A DNA stretch of 64,000 nt from Kudoa neothunni (taxonomy: Eukaryota > Cnidaria). Positions 1-12,145 of this stretch are shown in pieces. A program made the translations under genes and the position numbers. The DNA is taken from assembly GCA_964304625.1 (NCBI GenBank), contig OZ199838.1, forward strand, positions 6,262,001 to 6,326,000. The letters are read 5' to 3'. Within the stretch, counting starts at the first letter, position 1; the number at the start of each line of letters is the position of its first letter. The notes under the pieces are model-generated. The model was not told the origin of the DNA. It was given only the letters and a program-made list of their open reading frames with translations, and made no database searches.

Positions 1-811
1 TGGCATTGTTTATGTTCGATTAACCAGAGGCTCGTTATCCGGACCAGGAAGAAAATCGCTAGCCCAAATTTTCCGGATGATCGAGGTTTGGCAGTAGATA
101 TGTGGATCCGCAATTCCAAGAGAGTTGAAAACCACTGATCAAAATGATCTAAAAGCCTAGAATTTGGATTATAGATTGTAGAAGGGTTTAATTTTGCAAC
201 TTTGGGTTTCTGCCAAAAATTATAAACTCAGTAAACTTCTCAAATTTGACATGAATTCCAAATATTAAAACTTAGAATTTATTTTCTGAGTAATTATTCT
301 TAACAGTTTAAATTTGTGGCTGCGGCTATTGGCACAGAAATTTTTAATCCCATCAACTTTTACTCAAAATTTTGTATAGATTTAATTTTATAGAGTCTGT
401 TATATTTAGCCCTCCAAAGATTTTGGGGTAAATTCACCCACCATAATTTATCCTTAATTATTCATCCAAGAAATGTGTTAATCGTTCGAAATAAATTTTA
501 ACTCATCATATTACAAAAACAAATTAAGTTAAAAATTAAAACAAAATACGTCGTAGTTATATTTTCTATCTTTAAATAAATTGTGTTACTTTTGTGCGTT
601 ACCGAAGAATTGGCGACGTATGCCGTATAAGGTTTTATGAGGATTGGTAATGTGAGTAATGACGCTTTTTCTCTGTATTTAGCCCACAAAACTATATAAT
701 ATTTTACGAATAAATTTATTACACTTTTTTGTTTAAATATAATTAAAAAAAACCTTGAGGTGAATTTCACACTAAAATTTGGGAGGTAGTTCATTTTTTG
801 ATACATTAGAG
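1..811. other. No gene seen
   Basis: AT-rich sequence with no exon, RNA gene or repeat that I can support. The minus-strand open frame at 498-824 has low-complexity composition and no recognisable domain, so I treat it as chance. Confidence 0.5.
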
Positions 812-1690
812 CAGGGTTTCTCAACCGGGGGTAAATTTTAAATGACAGGGCGTAAATTAAATAACATCAAAATTGGATGAGGGAAATTATTTCATGATGA
901 AGTTTGTGACGTACCTAAAGATTTCTAAGGAATTATATTTTTCAGGGCTATTAAACTCAATAATAAGTTGGCAGAAATGATCCAAATTTTTTTAGGAATG
1001 AATATTAAATATTTATAAAACTATGAAAATTCTATTTCTTTTATTGTTCATTTATTTTTTAGTGATTTAGCCTAATAATAATAATACAGTAATGGACCGG
1101 CCGTACGTGGCACCACTCATACGTACGTTAGTTACTTTATATATTAAAAGGTTCACTCATTTGAGATGATTTCAAAAATTATATAATGTTAGAATTACAT
1201 GAATTAAATAATAATTTATAAGCATAGTTACTACCAAAGTGGCACAGGGTCCAATAAAATTTGTCAGACCCGACACTCGTCCTACGTATTATTTGAAAAA
1301 ATTGCTTGCCCCGACCCTAGATAATCCATATAGAAACAGTTGAACGTGTGCGCACAGTCTTTAAAAAACCCTCGTAGATTTAATTTTCTTCAGAAACTAT
1401 TATAATGATCTAGAGGAGTTATAATCTCTGAGGAAAACTAACTTTGAAAAATGGCATAGCTTTAAGCGATTACGGATCTTTTGCAACGATAATTAAGCCC
1501 TTGAGGCATGTCTTTTACATTCCACAGGTCTCACTAGGATAGAATAAATCGATCTCGCAAGATGTTTGAGGTTAGAATGGCTAGAATGAGCGCGATAAAT
1601 TAGAGGATCATCGTATATTTTGGGAACAGATTCGTTTAAATAATTTCGTATTTCTTCCCTATACATTTGATGTTCGACGATAGCAAAAAA
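812..1690 (-). mobile_element. hAT transposon relic with C-terminal transposase fragment
   Basis: A hAT-type end (CAGGGTTTCTCAACC) starts near 814. On the minus strand at about 1660-1492 a fragment reads EEIRNYLNESV, then DDPL, then NLKHLARSIYSI, then VECKRHASRA. This matches the order of the hAT dimerisation region (EV..YL, DPL.WW, LA..YL.I, SER.FS.AG). The conserved WW and SER residues have decayed. The first 160 bp of the left end match in inverse orientation the right end of the repeat at 45738-46370, so this looks like a relic of the autonomous parent of that MITE family. The far end was not found; diffuse similarity may run to about 2300. Confidence 0.6.
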
Positions 1691-2536
1691 GTATCAATAG
1701 TAACCGTGAGTCTTCTTTTTTGACAAAGCTTAGGTTAACTTAGAATGGAATCAGCGAAGGCATTATTAACTAATTTGTGCATTCAAATGTTTAATTTCGA
1801 AAAAATCTAAAATTGTGGAAAATATAGTTATAACTGCATTTTTAACTTCATCATTATGTGTAATCCACTTTAAACATTCAAACTTTTATAATTAGGATGA
1901 AAGACAGGTCCAATCACATGTACCGTTGTTAATTTAGGAACGAATTTGTGCTATAAACCCTCTAAATAATTTAACAAAAACTCCTTTACTTCGATCGGTA
2001 AAGAATATGCCAAATAAATAATTTCAGTACACCGTGGCATAGCCATCCTTTCACTTCATGCCTCATAAACATCAATTTTTTGATAGAGTGATCCATATTC
2101 CACTCCCAAGTAAAATATTTCTTTTAATCCAAGTTAATCTGCGTTTCGTGAAGAATGCTAATCATTTACCATAAAATCTGTAATCGTATCTTTCAAATGG
2201 TTCTTGTAGTCAGTGCTATGTTTAACTTTAGGCTTCGTAACCTGTCGTCCAACACTTATCTGTCTGTTTAAAATTTGACGTTTACGAAATTTTGAATTAT
2301 TTACATCAATTTAGAATTCTTCAGAGTTTCTAAGGGCGAAAGTTTGATAGCATATTTAAATATAATGTGAGATTTGTAAATGCAATCGTTCTATTTAATG
2401 GGTGAGATGTTTTCCCAACGATGGAGATCGGCAGCATTTGTGTCCTCAGCTAACCCAATATTACTTTCAGCAAGAAAATTCTGTACATTTTTTAAATGGC
2501 ATTATTTTGAATTTTAATCTGAATAATCGGAACACT
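1691..2536. other. No gene; possible continuation of the hAT relic
   Basis: Short minus-strand stretches around 2050-2250 look like decayed coding sequence in the right orientation to be upstream transposase, but no motif is clear enough to name. Nothing else is seen. Confidence 0.3.
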
Positions 2537-2659
2537 TAGGGCTGGCATTATTTCCGCGTGTCCTAATGTCCGCTCGGACACATTAACAAAGCTTGTCCGA
2601 CTAGCTTTTGTCCTAATCCAATCTAATGTTGTCCGGCGCCGGACAATGTACCACCCTGG
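2537..2659. repeat. Palindrome-rich GC patch, possible small hAT-like MITE
   Basis: In an AT-rich setting this patch holds several TGTCCG/CGGACA motifs. There is a perfect 18-bp palindrome at 2629-2646 (TTGTCCGGCGCCGGACAA) and a 14-bp imperfect one at 2567-2580 (TGTCCGCTCGGACA). Its ends, TAGGGCTGGCATT and the reverse complement CAGGGTGGTACATT, are similar to each other, as short hAT-like inverted repeats would be. No target duplication was identified. Confidence 0.4.
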
Positions 2660-2799
2660 TTACTACGAATAAACGAAAAATAAGAGGTCACGCGAGGATC
2701 GGTCATACGGACCTTTTTTTGCTTAATCGCGCGATTAAATTAAGCGTTTTCTTTGTTTTCTACCGGATTTAAACAATTAATAAGTTTTTATAGTTACAT

Positions 2800-3830
2800 C
2801 AATGTGGCAGCTAGTTAAAAATGAAGGATAAACATAGGCTCATGTTGTAAATATATAGTAGATGTAATTTATAATAGTGTCCTCCATAATTCATGGTAAT
2901 AACAATAGCGCAATGATAGCCCCTCCCCAAAAATTCAGAAACGGAATATGATTTTATTGTATAACGCAAGTAGACAATTGCAATCTTAAACCAAGATAGC
3001 GTGAGCGGGATTAACATTAGATAAACAATGTTAATTCGCCACATATACCTCCCCTTAAGTTTGAGGGTTAGATTGATAAACATTTGGTTGTTTAATTAGT
3101 CGGTCATATCAGGATCTTGTAGGTTGTTTGTTGCAGGAAGCGTAGCTTGACGATGTACTCACGTGAGGAAGGTTTTCGTTTTGTTCGAGATAAGTGGGTT
3201 GTAGCCTATCAATCGATACATTGACAGTTTCGTTTTCTACCTGAACTTTAAAGGTTTTATCTCCTGTAGAAAAAACTTTGAAGGAACCATCGTACGGAGG
3301 TTGCAGGGGCGATCTTTGTCCATCTCTCTGTATGCAGACATACCGGCTGTTCGTTAGGTTCCTTGTAATGTATGGTGTTTGTTTAATGTGTTTTGAGGTA
3401 TCAAATGGACAGTATTGTTTGATGGTTTGTTTTAAATGTTGCACAAAGACAGTAGGGTCGGTAAGGTCAATTTTAGGAAGGGTTTCACCGGATAGTTTGA
3501 CCGAGTATCATATCTGAGGAGAGAGTCCAATATCCTCCTTAATGGTGCTCCTAATGCCAAGCAAAGCCCAAGGAAGTTGATCTGTCCAAGTGGAATCGCT
3601 GAGTCTTGTGGTAATAGAAATTTTCATGTGGGTAATATGCAGTTTTACGGCATAATCTTATTTCCAGTAGATTCGAACTATTCTCCCATATTTTGGATAT
3701 GGATTGTACGCCATTGTTGGAAGTTTTGATATCCGGTATTCCGAATCTAGAGATCCAGTTGCTGATAAGCACTCTGGTGCCACTAAGTTATGATGTATCC
3801 ACAATAGGAATTGTTTCTGGCCATCTAGTG
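2800..3830 (-). mobile_element. Old broken Ty3/gypsy LTR-retrotransposon fragment
   Basis: Minus-strand fragments at about 3830-3120 read as the integrase core and C-terminal part of a Ty3/gypsy Pol, for example WISRFGIPD and LQPPYDGSFKV. A purine-rich tract at about 3058-3046 is followed by TGTGGCGAA, as expected at the start of a 3' LTR, which would then lie at about 2800-3042. The copy is a 5'-truncated fossil with several breaks. On its upstream side the integrase region is interrupted by the hAT element at 3831. It is much older than the element at 28809-32787. Confidence 0.7.
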
Positions 3831-4555
3831 CAGTGGTTTTCAGCCGAGGTTCCACGGCAGGAATACATATGAAAATTTTTTATTGACAGCTAAATTTAAA
3901 TAATGTGGTCGAAATGTTTGGCGATGTCGAATATGAACAATTTGGTGCATTTTAATTAATTATTATTCTCATAACAAGTACCTCAATTTAGAATAATTGT
4001 AATAATAAAGATTTAAAACCTATTAATTTGTTAAAACCCCACTGAATACTGGTAGCGGTGCTCCAAGAATTTGAGTTTGTTTTTAAATGCAAGAGCCCGA
4101 ATCTCATCAAATTTGTTATCGTTTCTTCTTTTTTCCTTTAAAAATTTTCTGCATAGCAAGCATTTTGCGATACCAAGGATCGTGTTATTCTGTCGCAATT
4201 GAAACAACAGAAAGTGAATGACCCATGCTTGCTTTCACTTATAAACAATATCCAAAAAGTTATCGCTTTTGATTCAACGCTTCAACGTAGAGACGAAAAT
4301 TATCCAAATATTGTAGCTGTAATACGAAGTCAACAACCACAACCACAAATATCATTAGTTTTTATTTATTTTTAATACAAAATAAAATTTGAAAATATCT
4401 GTTGTTTCTTTTTATTTATTTTTTTTTTGTGAACGCGCGTGCAAATTTAAAAGCTTGTATTTTCATCATTTGGGTTTAATTTTATGTGTGGTGATCCGCG
4501 ACAAAATTTTAATCTCTTTGGGGTTCCGCGGTTCCGAAAAGGTTGAAAACCACTG
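3831..4555. mobile_element. Non-autonomous hAT element in the Ty3 fossil
   Basis: About 725 bp with terminal inverted repeats CAGTGGTTTTCAGCC on the left and, read inward from the right, CAGTGGTTTTCAACC. The adjoining stretches, GAGGTTCCACGGC and CGGAACCGCGGAACC, are also similar. This form is typical of hAT (Charlie/ZBED-like) ends. No transposase was recognised inside. The flanking octamers do not match, so the target duplication has decayed or the far side was rearranged. It abuts the integrase fragment of the Ty3 fossil. Confidence 0.65.
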
Positions 4556-4570
4556 AATTAGATAAAAATG

Positions 4571-5030
4571 CCGAGGACAGATAGCACATCGGTGTGACAC
4601 TCGGATTCGAGCCTTGAGGTAATGAGTTCGAATCCGCCGGTGGTCAGACTACTGCTTCCGTGTCGGTGGGTCCCTATCCCATATTTGGGAATTGTGGTTA
4701 AAGTGTACGCTCGCTGTGGAGTGGGGTGTACTAGCAGCCTAATTCGCGTGAATAGGAGTTGGAATCTCCGGAACCCATCGAAAGGCAAATAATTTGCAGT
4801 CCCCACAGAGCCAACATCCTGAAAGGGATAGGGTTTGGGATGATGGTCACCCTAAGATGAGGGTGTTTAATGGGTTAAAGTTCCACATTATTATCGCATA
4901 AAGATAAGGGACGGAGTTTCATGTTACGTCCTGCGGTGCCTAAATCGTTAATGGAAGAGGTCTGACCAATCAGAATTCCACAACCTAATAAGTTGCGCTA
5001 GGGGTTTTACCTTGTAAACAAAAAAACTGA
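4571..5030 (+). repeat. tRNA-derived SINE, copy 1
   Basis: The head carries pol III promoter-like boxes: an A-box-like TAGCACATCGG near 4586 and a close B box, AGTTCGAATCC, near 4625. A GC-richer body follows. The tail reads GCGGTGCCTAA, then AAGTTGCGCTAGGGG, and ends in CCTTGTAAAC plus an A-rich stretch at about 5015-5027. The same tail appears inverted at 24688-25010, so this is a dispersed family. It probably used the reverse transcriptase of an unseen LINE. Confidence 0.65.
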
Positions 5031-7055
5031 ATTAGATTCTATTACGGTTGAAGAACATAATAAAATATTTTTATAAAAAACGGGTTTAAAAATGTTACTT
5101 TTTAATTGTGACGAAAAAAACACGATAATTAAATCTAAAACATGCAATTTGTTCCAATATATTATTCGCTTTTAATACTTATCATTTATAATTATAGGCA
5201 TTTTTCGGTATTTAAAAACAATTTTAATTACACTATTAAAATTTTTACAATTAAACATCATTTTTAATGGTGATGTTTTAGTTTCTAAATTTTTTAGCGG
5301 TTTTCTCTTGCAAAATTTAAAAGGTGTTTAATTAATAACGGAAGATATTTACTACCGGATTTTTTAAACTGTTGTTTCCCACATAACAGTAATAATAATA
5401 CAAATGTATACGTCATTTATAATAAAAAATACAACACCTATAACAGATTTATTTAAAAAATGTTTAATATAATTATTTAACTTTTACTCTTTATTTATTA
5501 ATAATTTAATTCATTGACGAAATTCTTATTCTCAAGGATAAATTTTATATTAAAGTTACATAAAATTAAAATATTATAGATTTCAGAAATACAAAATAAA
5601 ATATTTTTTTGTAGAAGAGCAAAACAATATGAATTTGTGGAATTATAACAAAATCTTTCGTCTCCTATAATAATTTTCTTCTTTTGTGTGTAAAGATTCA
5701 TTTAAACAGCAAAAAGCATCCATATAACGCTAGTACGCACTTTTTGGAGAATTAAAAATGTAACAAAATAAAATTCTACTCCATATAACCGTTAGATTGC
5801 GCATACATAAAACAAAACTTAGTAATGTTTCGAGATTAATGCAGTGTATGATTATTTTCAATTATGTTATTCGTGCCAATTATTTGTTTATTACATCATT
5901 TTAATACTTCATACAAGATTTAATGAATGAGTTAATCCATCCTAACAATTATATACGTTTCTCGCAAAGTTTAGATATAGACATTTTAGTTTAGTATTAA
6001 TCAATAATTATTGATTTTAATTGATTCATTAAACCGAATAAAGTAAAATTTAATTATCTTGTTATAATTGATTGTCGTTGGTCGGGTTCCTCCAAGATTC
6101 TATCGGATCATGTATATTTGATTTATCATCAATTTGATCATTGCTATTAGGCTCTCAGGAGTATATGTATATGTATAAAAGAAATCAATTTGGATTTAGT
6201 AATTAAGTTCACAGTTTTTTATAAAAAAAATATATGAATGCCATCCACATTGTTTTCATTATCCATTTATCATAGTTACATTATTTACATTAAATATAAT
6301 AAAAATACTTTCTCGATTGTTTTTAAAAAATTTCTAAATTTGATCATTGATTAAACTACGCTTTAATGAGGAAATTATTTCCCTAGGTTTATCATCTATT
6401 TTATAGAAAATTTTGGAGTTGATTTAACCCTAAAACAACCTAATAATGAAAGCGTACAAAACTTTTTATTATTAACTTTTTTTTATTTATGTAGAATGAC
6501 CACACATGTAGTTTAAAATCAACGAATCTATTCAGTTTTAAAGAACAACATGCAATCCTGTAATAAAACAAATTTACTAATAACTTTATGCACGTGGATA
6601 AAATTTATAATTATAAAATATCTCTGTTTTTCCGCATTGACTATTAGTTCAGCTTTTGTTGTTTAATGAATTAACCCTGAATCATTTTTATTAATATAAA
6701 AATAGAAAAACGTTTAAATCAACGTTTAATCTCGTTCTACTTCTTTAAAATAAAAATCACCAAATAATGACAATACACTTTGATTTGGAGATACTGTTAA
6801 ATTTCATGGTGACTAAAATTAGTGCTCAATATCCATCGAAAAACCTCATATGGGAATTGAATTTCAGTGAGCAATAAAAATGAAGTGCGCAATATCCATT
6901 TTCTAGTATTTGTAAAAAAATTTCTTAAATAAATAATTCTGAATATTTCCTTAACAGCTTAAAAGACTTAGGAGATAGAATTACACTTTATAAAACGATA
7001 AAATAATGACACAACGAAAAATGCGCGATGTCCACCTACGTAATAGCCGCTGTTG
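5031..7055. other. No gene seen
   Basis: Two kilobases of AT-rich sequence with many short A/T runs. No exon, RNA gene or transposon end recognised. Confidence 0.5.
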
Positions 7056-7059
7056 ACTG

Positions 7060-7496
7060 TAATCTTCAACTTATTATTATTATCTTTGATCCCCAATAAC
7101 TAATCTCCTTAGAAAAACTAATAATCAATATTGTAAATAGGAAACTTACATTAAAAAACTAATGTTGTGATAAAATACCCCAAAACCGTTAAAAAAATAA
7201 AAGTGACGAATCGACATAGGTGTAGCTTGATAGTTTAATAATATTCATTTAAATTGCAATATTAACGCTTGAAATGTTCAGTAAAATTAGTGCTAAATTG
7301 TATTTTTAAATTAACAGAGTCAAAATAATTGCGAAAAAAAGTATACATTTTCAATTATTATGTATAATATTGGACATAAACATTAACAAAATCAAATTTT
7401 AATTCGAGTAAACATTTTGGGTGTTTATGTAGGTCACCGGATATTTTTTTGAAAAAATATGGGTCACGACTGAAAAAGGTTAGGAAAGACTGCTCT
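7060..7496. repeat. hAT-like repeat family 2, copy 1
   Basis: It aligns by eye with 14210-14637 over several hundred bases. The shared landmarks, in order, are TTGATRGTTTAATAATA, AACAGAGTAAAATAAT-like sequence and TCACCGGATATTTTT. The right end, read inward, is AGTCTTTCCTAACCTTTTTCAG and then TCGTGACCC, a form typical of hAT terminal repeats. The left end is not resolved. No coding capacity seen. Confidence 0.5.
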
Positions 7497-9485
7497 AGAT
7501 GGAAGGAAAGCACAGAAATAATCCATATCTATATACATAATAAGGTTCTTATGTCTCTTAGTGTGTGCGTGTGTATCAGTTTTCAGCAGTACGCATGTGC
7601 CACGGAGAAACTTTCTTTAAATATAGCTGTAAGTTTGTATTTGAATAGATAAAACTATTAATAAAAATCGATAATTCACTTCAAAGTATAAATATAATCA
7701 ATAACACAGTCCGAAGCAAGGAATTTTCTGGTTGTCTTCACAAATAGCAGATTAAAAAGTACCTGCATAATATTGATATTTGTTTACTTCTGATTGGTAG
7801 CCAATTAAAATGAACTTTTACTCATGATATAGAAAAAGGGTTGCTTAATTATGGTATGGAATGTTCTAAAAATTTTACATATGCCTGTTCGAAGTACTTT
7901 TAAGTCAAATAAAACTATTAACGTCGCATATACAAGAGTTGTCACAATTCCCTTAAAATTTGAAGTATAAACAAGTTATTCGGTATGTGTTTTCTCTTTT
8001 CGAGCGTTATGGATATAGTTAAGAAAAATAGATTATGATCATTTTAAATAAAACACATAATTCGAGATAACAAGTTGTTGCCACGTTGAATAATTTGAGT
8101 CTCTATAAGTATCCTAAAAACGAGATGAAGTGTGTGTAGAGCTTTTAAATATTAACATTTTTATGGTAACCAAAATGAAAATTATGCTCAATTGGAATTC
8201 CTGGGATGTGAACATTTCTTTTTATCAAAAATATCGGTTGAGATTGAAACTATATTCATCTTTTCGATAAGTTTTTACTCATTTTTTTGTTTTCCTAAAC
8301 TTTCTTGAAAAATAGCGGGCATCACTAATTCGATAAGTTTTTATATTTGATGGGACAATTTTTAAAATAATGTTTAAGTTTTTAGTAACCTAATTATTCC
8401 TTACTCCAGACCTTAGATTTAATATTCAAATCAATATATAATTATTTTCGTTAAAAATAATTCATTATGAAATAAAAGCTGAATGAAACTATGCGACACC
8501 ATATTCTATACGTAGTTTAAGAATTTATATTCACGATTACTTTTTCACAAAATAAAGTCCCCTCTCAATCTCAATACGTGTCATGTAAGTTAATAAGAAA
8601 TTATTGGTCTATTCGATCTAACCAATATTTTCACATAGTTTTCATTAATCCAAGAATAGTTCAATACGAAGAAATTTTTTTAGGGCAATCAAACAGTACG
8701 TTTATTTTTAAAAGGGTGCATTCCTTCAAGAAAACCAGTTGATATTTAAGCATTACTGTAATTTTTCAAACCAAAAATTGCTTTACATTTTTAACTTAAT
8801 CGTATTTTGTTAATTAAATGTGTATATTTTTGATAAAAAGCAAGGTTGGATTTATTTATAAATCGGGAAATTTTGTTACAATAATGAATACGTAAGTTAC
8901 CACTCACAGCTTTTCAAAACATCGTTGGCATCATTATAAAATTGCGAAAAAGGAGTAAAAATTAATATTTATATTTCGGAGGCATCTTAGGTTGATTTTA
9001 TTTTTTTTGTCGTTTGTAGCCTAATAATAAATTTTATAACTAGAAGGATTAATTTTTATCGCAAAATTTTGAAAAGAACTGAAAGTCCTATTTAAGTTAC
9101 TTAATGATTTTGTTTCATAAATAACTGAACTTTAATCGCTAATTCCATTTCTCTTAAAATTAAGCTCATCATAGTTTTGGTCAATAATTTGTAAAATAAA
9201 CCTAAAATTACTCATTAATTTCTCGCCATACCTCTATTTATATTTGAACGGAAAGTGTGCGCATAATTGCGTTTATCTAAATCATCACATTGCAAATGTG
9301 ATGACAAGCTTTAAAATGAATAAATTAAAACAGAAAAATAAAATTTACAGGGTTTAAACTGCTAATTAGATTAACTCTTCCGTAAAACTTCCCCATTCAA
9401 AAATATAATTAAGAGTTAAAATTTTCCGTCACGCTGTACCGTACCAGGCAAAACTGGGCATTAGCGCTACTTACTTAAAAATCAA
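7497..9485. other. No gene seen
   Basis: AT-rich sequence. The plus-strand open frame at 7449-7652 overlaps the end of the repeat just before and has no domain. Nothing else supported. Confidence 0.5.
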
Positions 9486-9489
9486 AAAG

Positions 9490-9825
9490 GCTTTAGCCTG
9501 CGCCAGGTGTTAGCCTATTTGGCTGGGCAAGGAAGCCTTCTCGAAGCGGGGCTTTTGTGCTAGTTTATTATAGAATAATTTAAAAAGATTAAATCCGTGG
9601 ACAGCTTGTGAGTTAGAGTTGATGAGAATAAAAATTGTTGTTACACAAGCGTGCATGCCTTTTAGGATTAGAATTTACCATATAATTAGTCTTTATCTTA
9701 GCTAAACCAACATAAAACCTCAAAGTTAATATAAATTTGGTGTCCAAGGTAAGGGGAGTAAATTTAAAAAAACGTTTGAGCGAGCACCCTGCTTTAGAGA
9801 GTTAATTATTTTTGGCCCGCAGCTT
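9490..9825. mobile_element. hAT-family MITE (family 1), copy B
   Basis: It shares two blocks with the repeats at 45738-46370, 53740-54080 and 56545-56835: AAAAAGATTAAATCCGTGGACAGCTT, related to AATTAAATCTGTATATAGCTTT in the 56.5-kb copy, and CTTTTAGGATTAGAATTTACC. The right end, read inward, is CAGGGTGCTCGCTCAAACG, followed by a stretch matching the start of the hAT relic at 812. It lies just downstream of SRRM1. Confidence 0.55.
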
Positions 9826-10114
9826 CGCTCTTAGGGTCCAGAAATAATTGAATGTAATCTCAAAACTAATGACACCTGAATATTAATTACCATAACAATA
9901 GCAATTTTCCTTATTTAATGTCTTTTCTGAGACAACCACCACACTTAGGTTAACAAACATCGATTTCTTTTGAATGTAAAATTCAACTAATACAGTGATT
10001 TATGAGCTAATGCGAATGCAACCGCATATATAAAATAAAAACACAATAAACCAAAAGGATACATACATCATTAAAAATTATAATTTTAATATTTGATATG
10101 AAAATTGTTCATAT

Positions 10115-12145
10115 TCAACATTCATTGGTATCTTTACATTCTGCTGAGCCTGACGTTTGGTTTTGTCCGGATTTATCCTGAGTTTCTTGGTTTTGAGAAA
10201 ATCGTTGTTCTCTCACCTTTTTCATCATAGATTCTATGGCTTTTTGACGCAGAATCGACTCGGAATCTAGTGAAACAGAAGTCTTGGGGCTGTTGTACGG
10301 CTGACGATCATGAGGGGGAGTTATAGTTTTGTGTTTGTTCTATTGAATAAAAAAATACGACTTAAGTAGAGAGGCAAATCACAACGAAAAAACCAACTTT
10401 GCTAGATGAATATCTATTAGGTTCACCTGTGCGGGATGGCTTTCCGCGTTTCATATTCGAAGCATGACCTTCGCTACTAGCTGAGCGATGTCGTTTTCTG
10501 GATCTACTATTCTCGTATTTATTTGTACTTAAAAAGTACAATAAATGAAAAAACAAATATTAATTATTTACTTGTGCCGATCACGAGATGGAGCTCTCGA
10601 ATGTCGTTTGCGGTCACCAGAAGATGACAATCGACGTCGGGTCCACTTTGCAGGGCTAACTCTTCGAGTGTCTCTATAACGACGAGTATCGTTATTACGA
10701 CTTCGCCTAGCGTGTGAAGTGACATCCCTTCGATCATTTCTACGGTAACGATCCCCACTGTCAGAACTATGTGAACGGGAAGGACGACGTCTATGCCGTG
10801 AATCTATGTTGCGACGACCATTGTGATAAGGTCTCCGGTCATTAGAAACATTTCTCCTAAAAGCAACACGAGAACGATGATGTGATCGATCTCTGCTGCT
10901 GGGTGAATCGCTGGAGCGTTTGTCCCGCCTGCGAATGTGACGAGGTTTTCTTTCGCTGCTTCGACTATTTGATGAAGATCGTCGTCTTATTGGCGATTTT
11001 TTTCTATTTTGAGATGATTTACGTCGATAATCGTCGCTAACAGAACGGTCACTCTTTGAGCTACTACTTGATCGTCTGTTTTGAGGAGAGCTGGATGATC
11101 GCTCACGACGACGTCGACGTCGTCGTTTGTAGTCATCGCTTCCACTTTCAGTGGAAGAACGAGAAGAGGATGAGGAGGAAGAGCGTGATCTCTCCTCTTG
11201 TTTGGGTTTCAGTTGTGGTGCTTTGTCGCCGTTTAATTTGGCTTCATTCGATTGATCAACATTAACAGTTTTCGATTCACTCACCTCATTCTCATCATCA
11301 TCGCCACCATTGGAACTGTTATTGTTGTTATCGATACTAGAATTTTATTTACGAGAAATAATTAAAATATGGCAAACACACTTTAACAATAATTTTGATC
11401 TCAAGGTGTTGTGTTTGGGGGTGGGAGGAGAATCGGAGGGGTTGGTGGTTTTTACTTGTGGTACCATTTTAGCTACTCTATTGGATATTGCTTGAATATC
11501 TTCCACGGAAACCTCTCGATCTCCCTGCTGAGCCTTCATATATATATTAAAGAAACCATTCGATCTCACACTATTCAAATACTTGTAGACGTAAAAGTTC
11601 ATCCTTTTTCTGTTTGATGAAAATATCTGGAATACCGGAGGAATTGTTTTGGGCGCTAACTAACAACGTCCATAACTCTTTCATAAAAATACGCGCGTTA
11701 TAGGCTTGAAGAAAGGCTGCGATTTGCATTTGCATTTTTTGTGGGTTTGGAGACTATTCAATGATAAAATAAATTACAGCTGACCTGCTTATATACTTTA
11801 TCTGTTTCTAACAACTCATAAATATACTGTATCACAACTTCATCTTCAAATCCTAAAATTTCGCAAATCTTCTTTGAGATCCAGGGCTTGATTGTGTTAA
11901 AATTGACCTTGGTCATATTCACCTACAGTGGGAATATTTTTTATAACTTTTATCGACCAAATGTGCATAGATCGTTATACAAATACCTTGGTAGAGAGAA
12001 TGGGTTCAAAGATGAGTGTTTTCATTAGTTTTTTTTCTTTGTCTGAAAACCTCCCATCCTGATCAACACTAGTCCCCTAGAGATAAGTTATTTGGAGTTG
12101 GTCACTTCAAATCAGGTAAGATACCCTGAAGAATCCAGCATCCAT
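10115..12145 (-). CDS. SRRM1: SRRM1/SRm160 splicing coactivator (PWI + RS domains)
   Basis: SRRM1 binds RNA and bridges SR proteins and snRNPs in nuclear pre-mRNA splicing, and it links to the exon-junction complex. Eight exons join in phase: 12145-12125, 12076-11987, 11922-11785, 11753-11583, 11533 to 11388 or 11382, 11336-10572, 10527-10398 and 10339-10115, giving about 561 aa. The start MDAGFFR/GTS matches the animal SRRM1 N-terminus. The PWI domain follows (about residues 38-100), with KPWISKKICEILGFEDEVV and then NPQKMQMQIAAFL and ELWTLLVSAQNN. A linker leads to a long RS/RRRR-rich domain (about residues 215-500) and a short Q/K tail. The intron between exons 3 and 4 is only 31 nt. The donor of exon 5 is uncertain between two GT sites in the same phase. 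Confidence 0.92.

Noticed and set aside
10564-11265. Open frames on other strands and frames across the SRRM1 RS exon (10564-10758 minus, 11056-11265 plus)
   Set aside because: Shadows of the repetitive RS-coding sequence.
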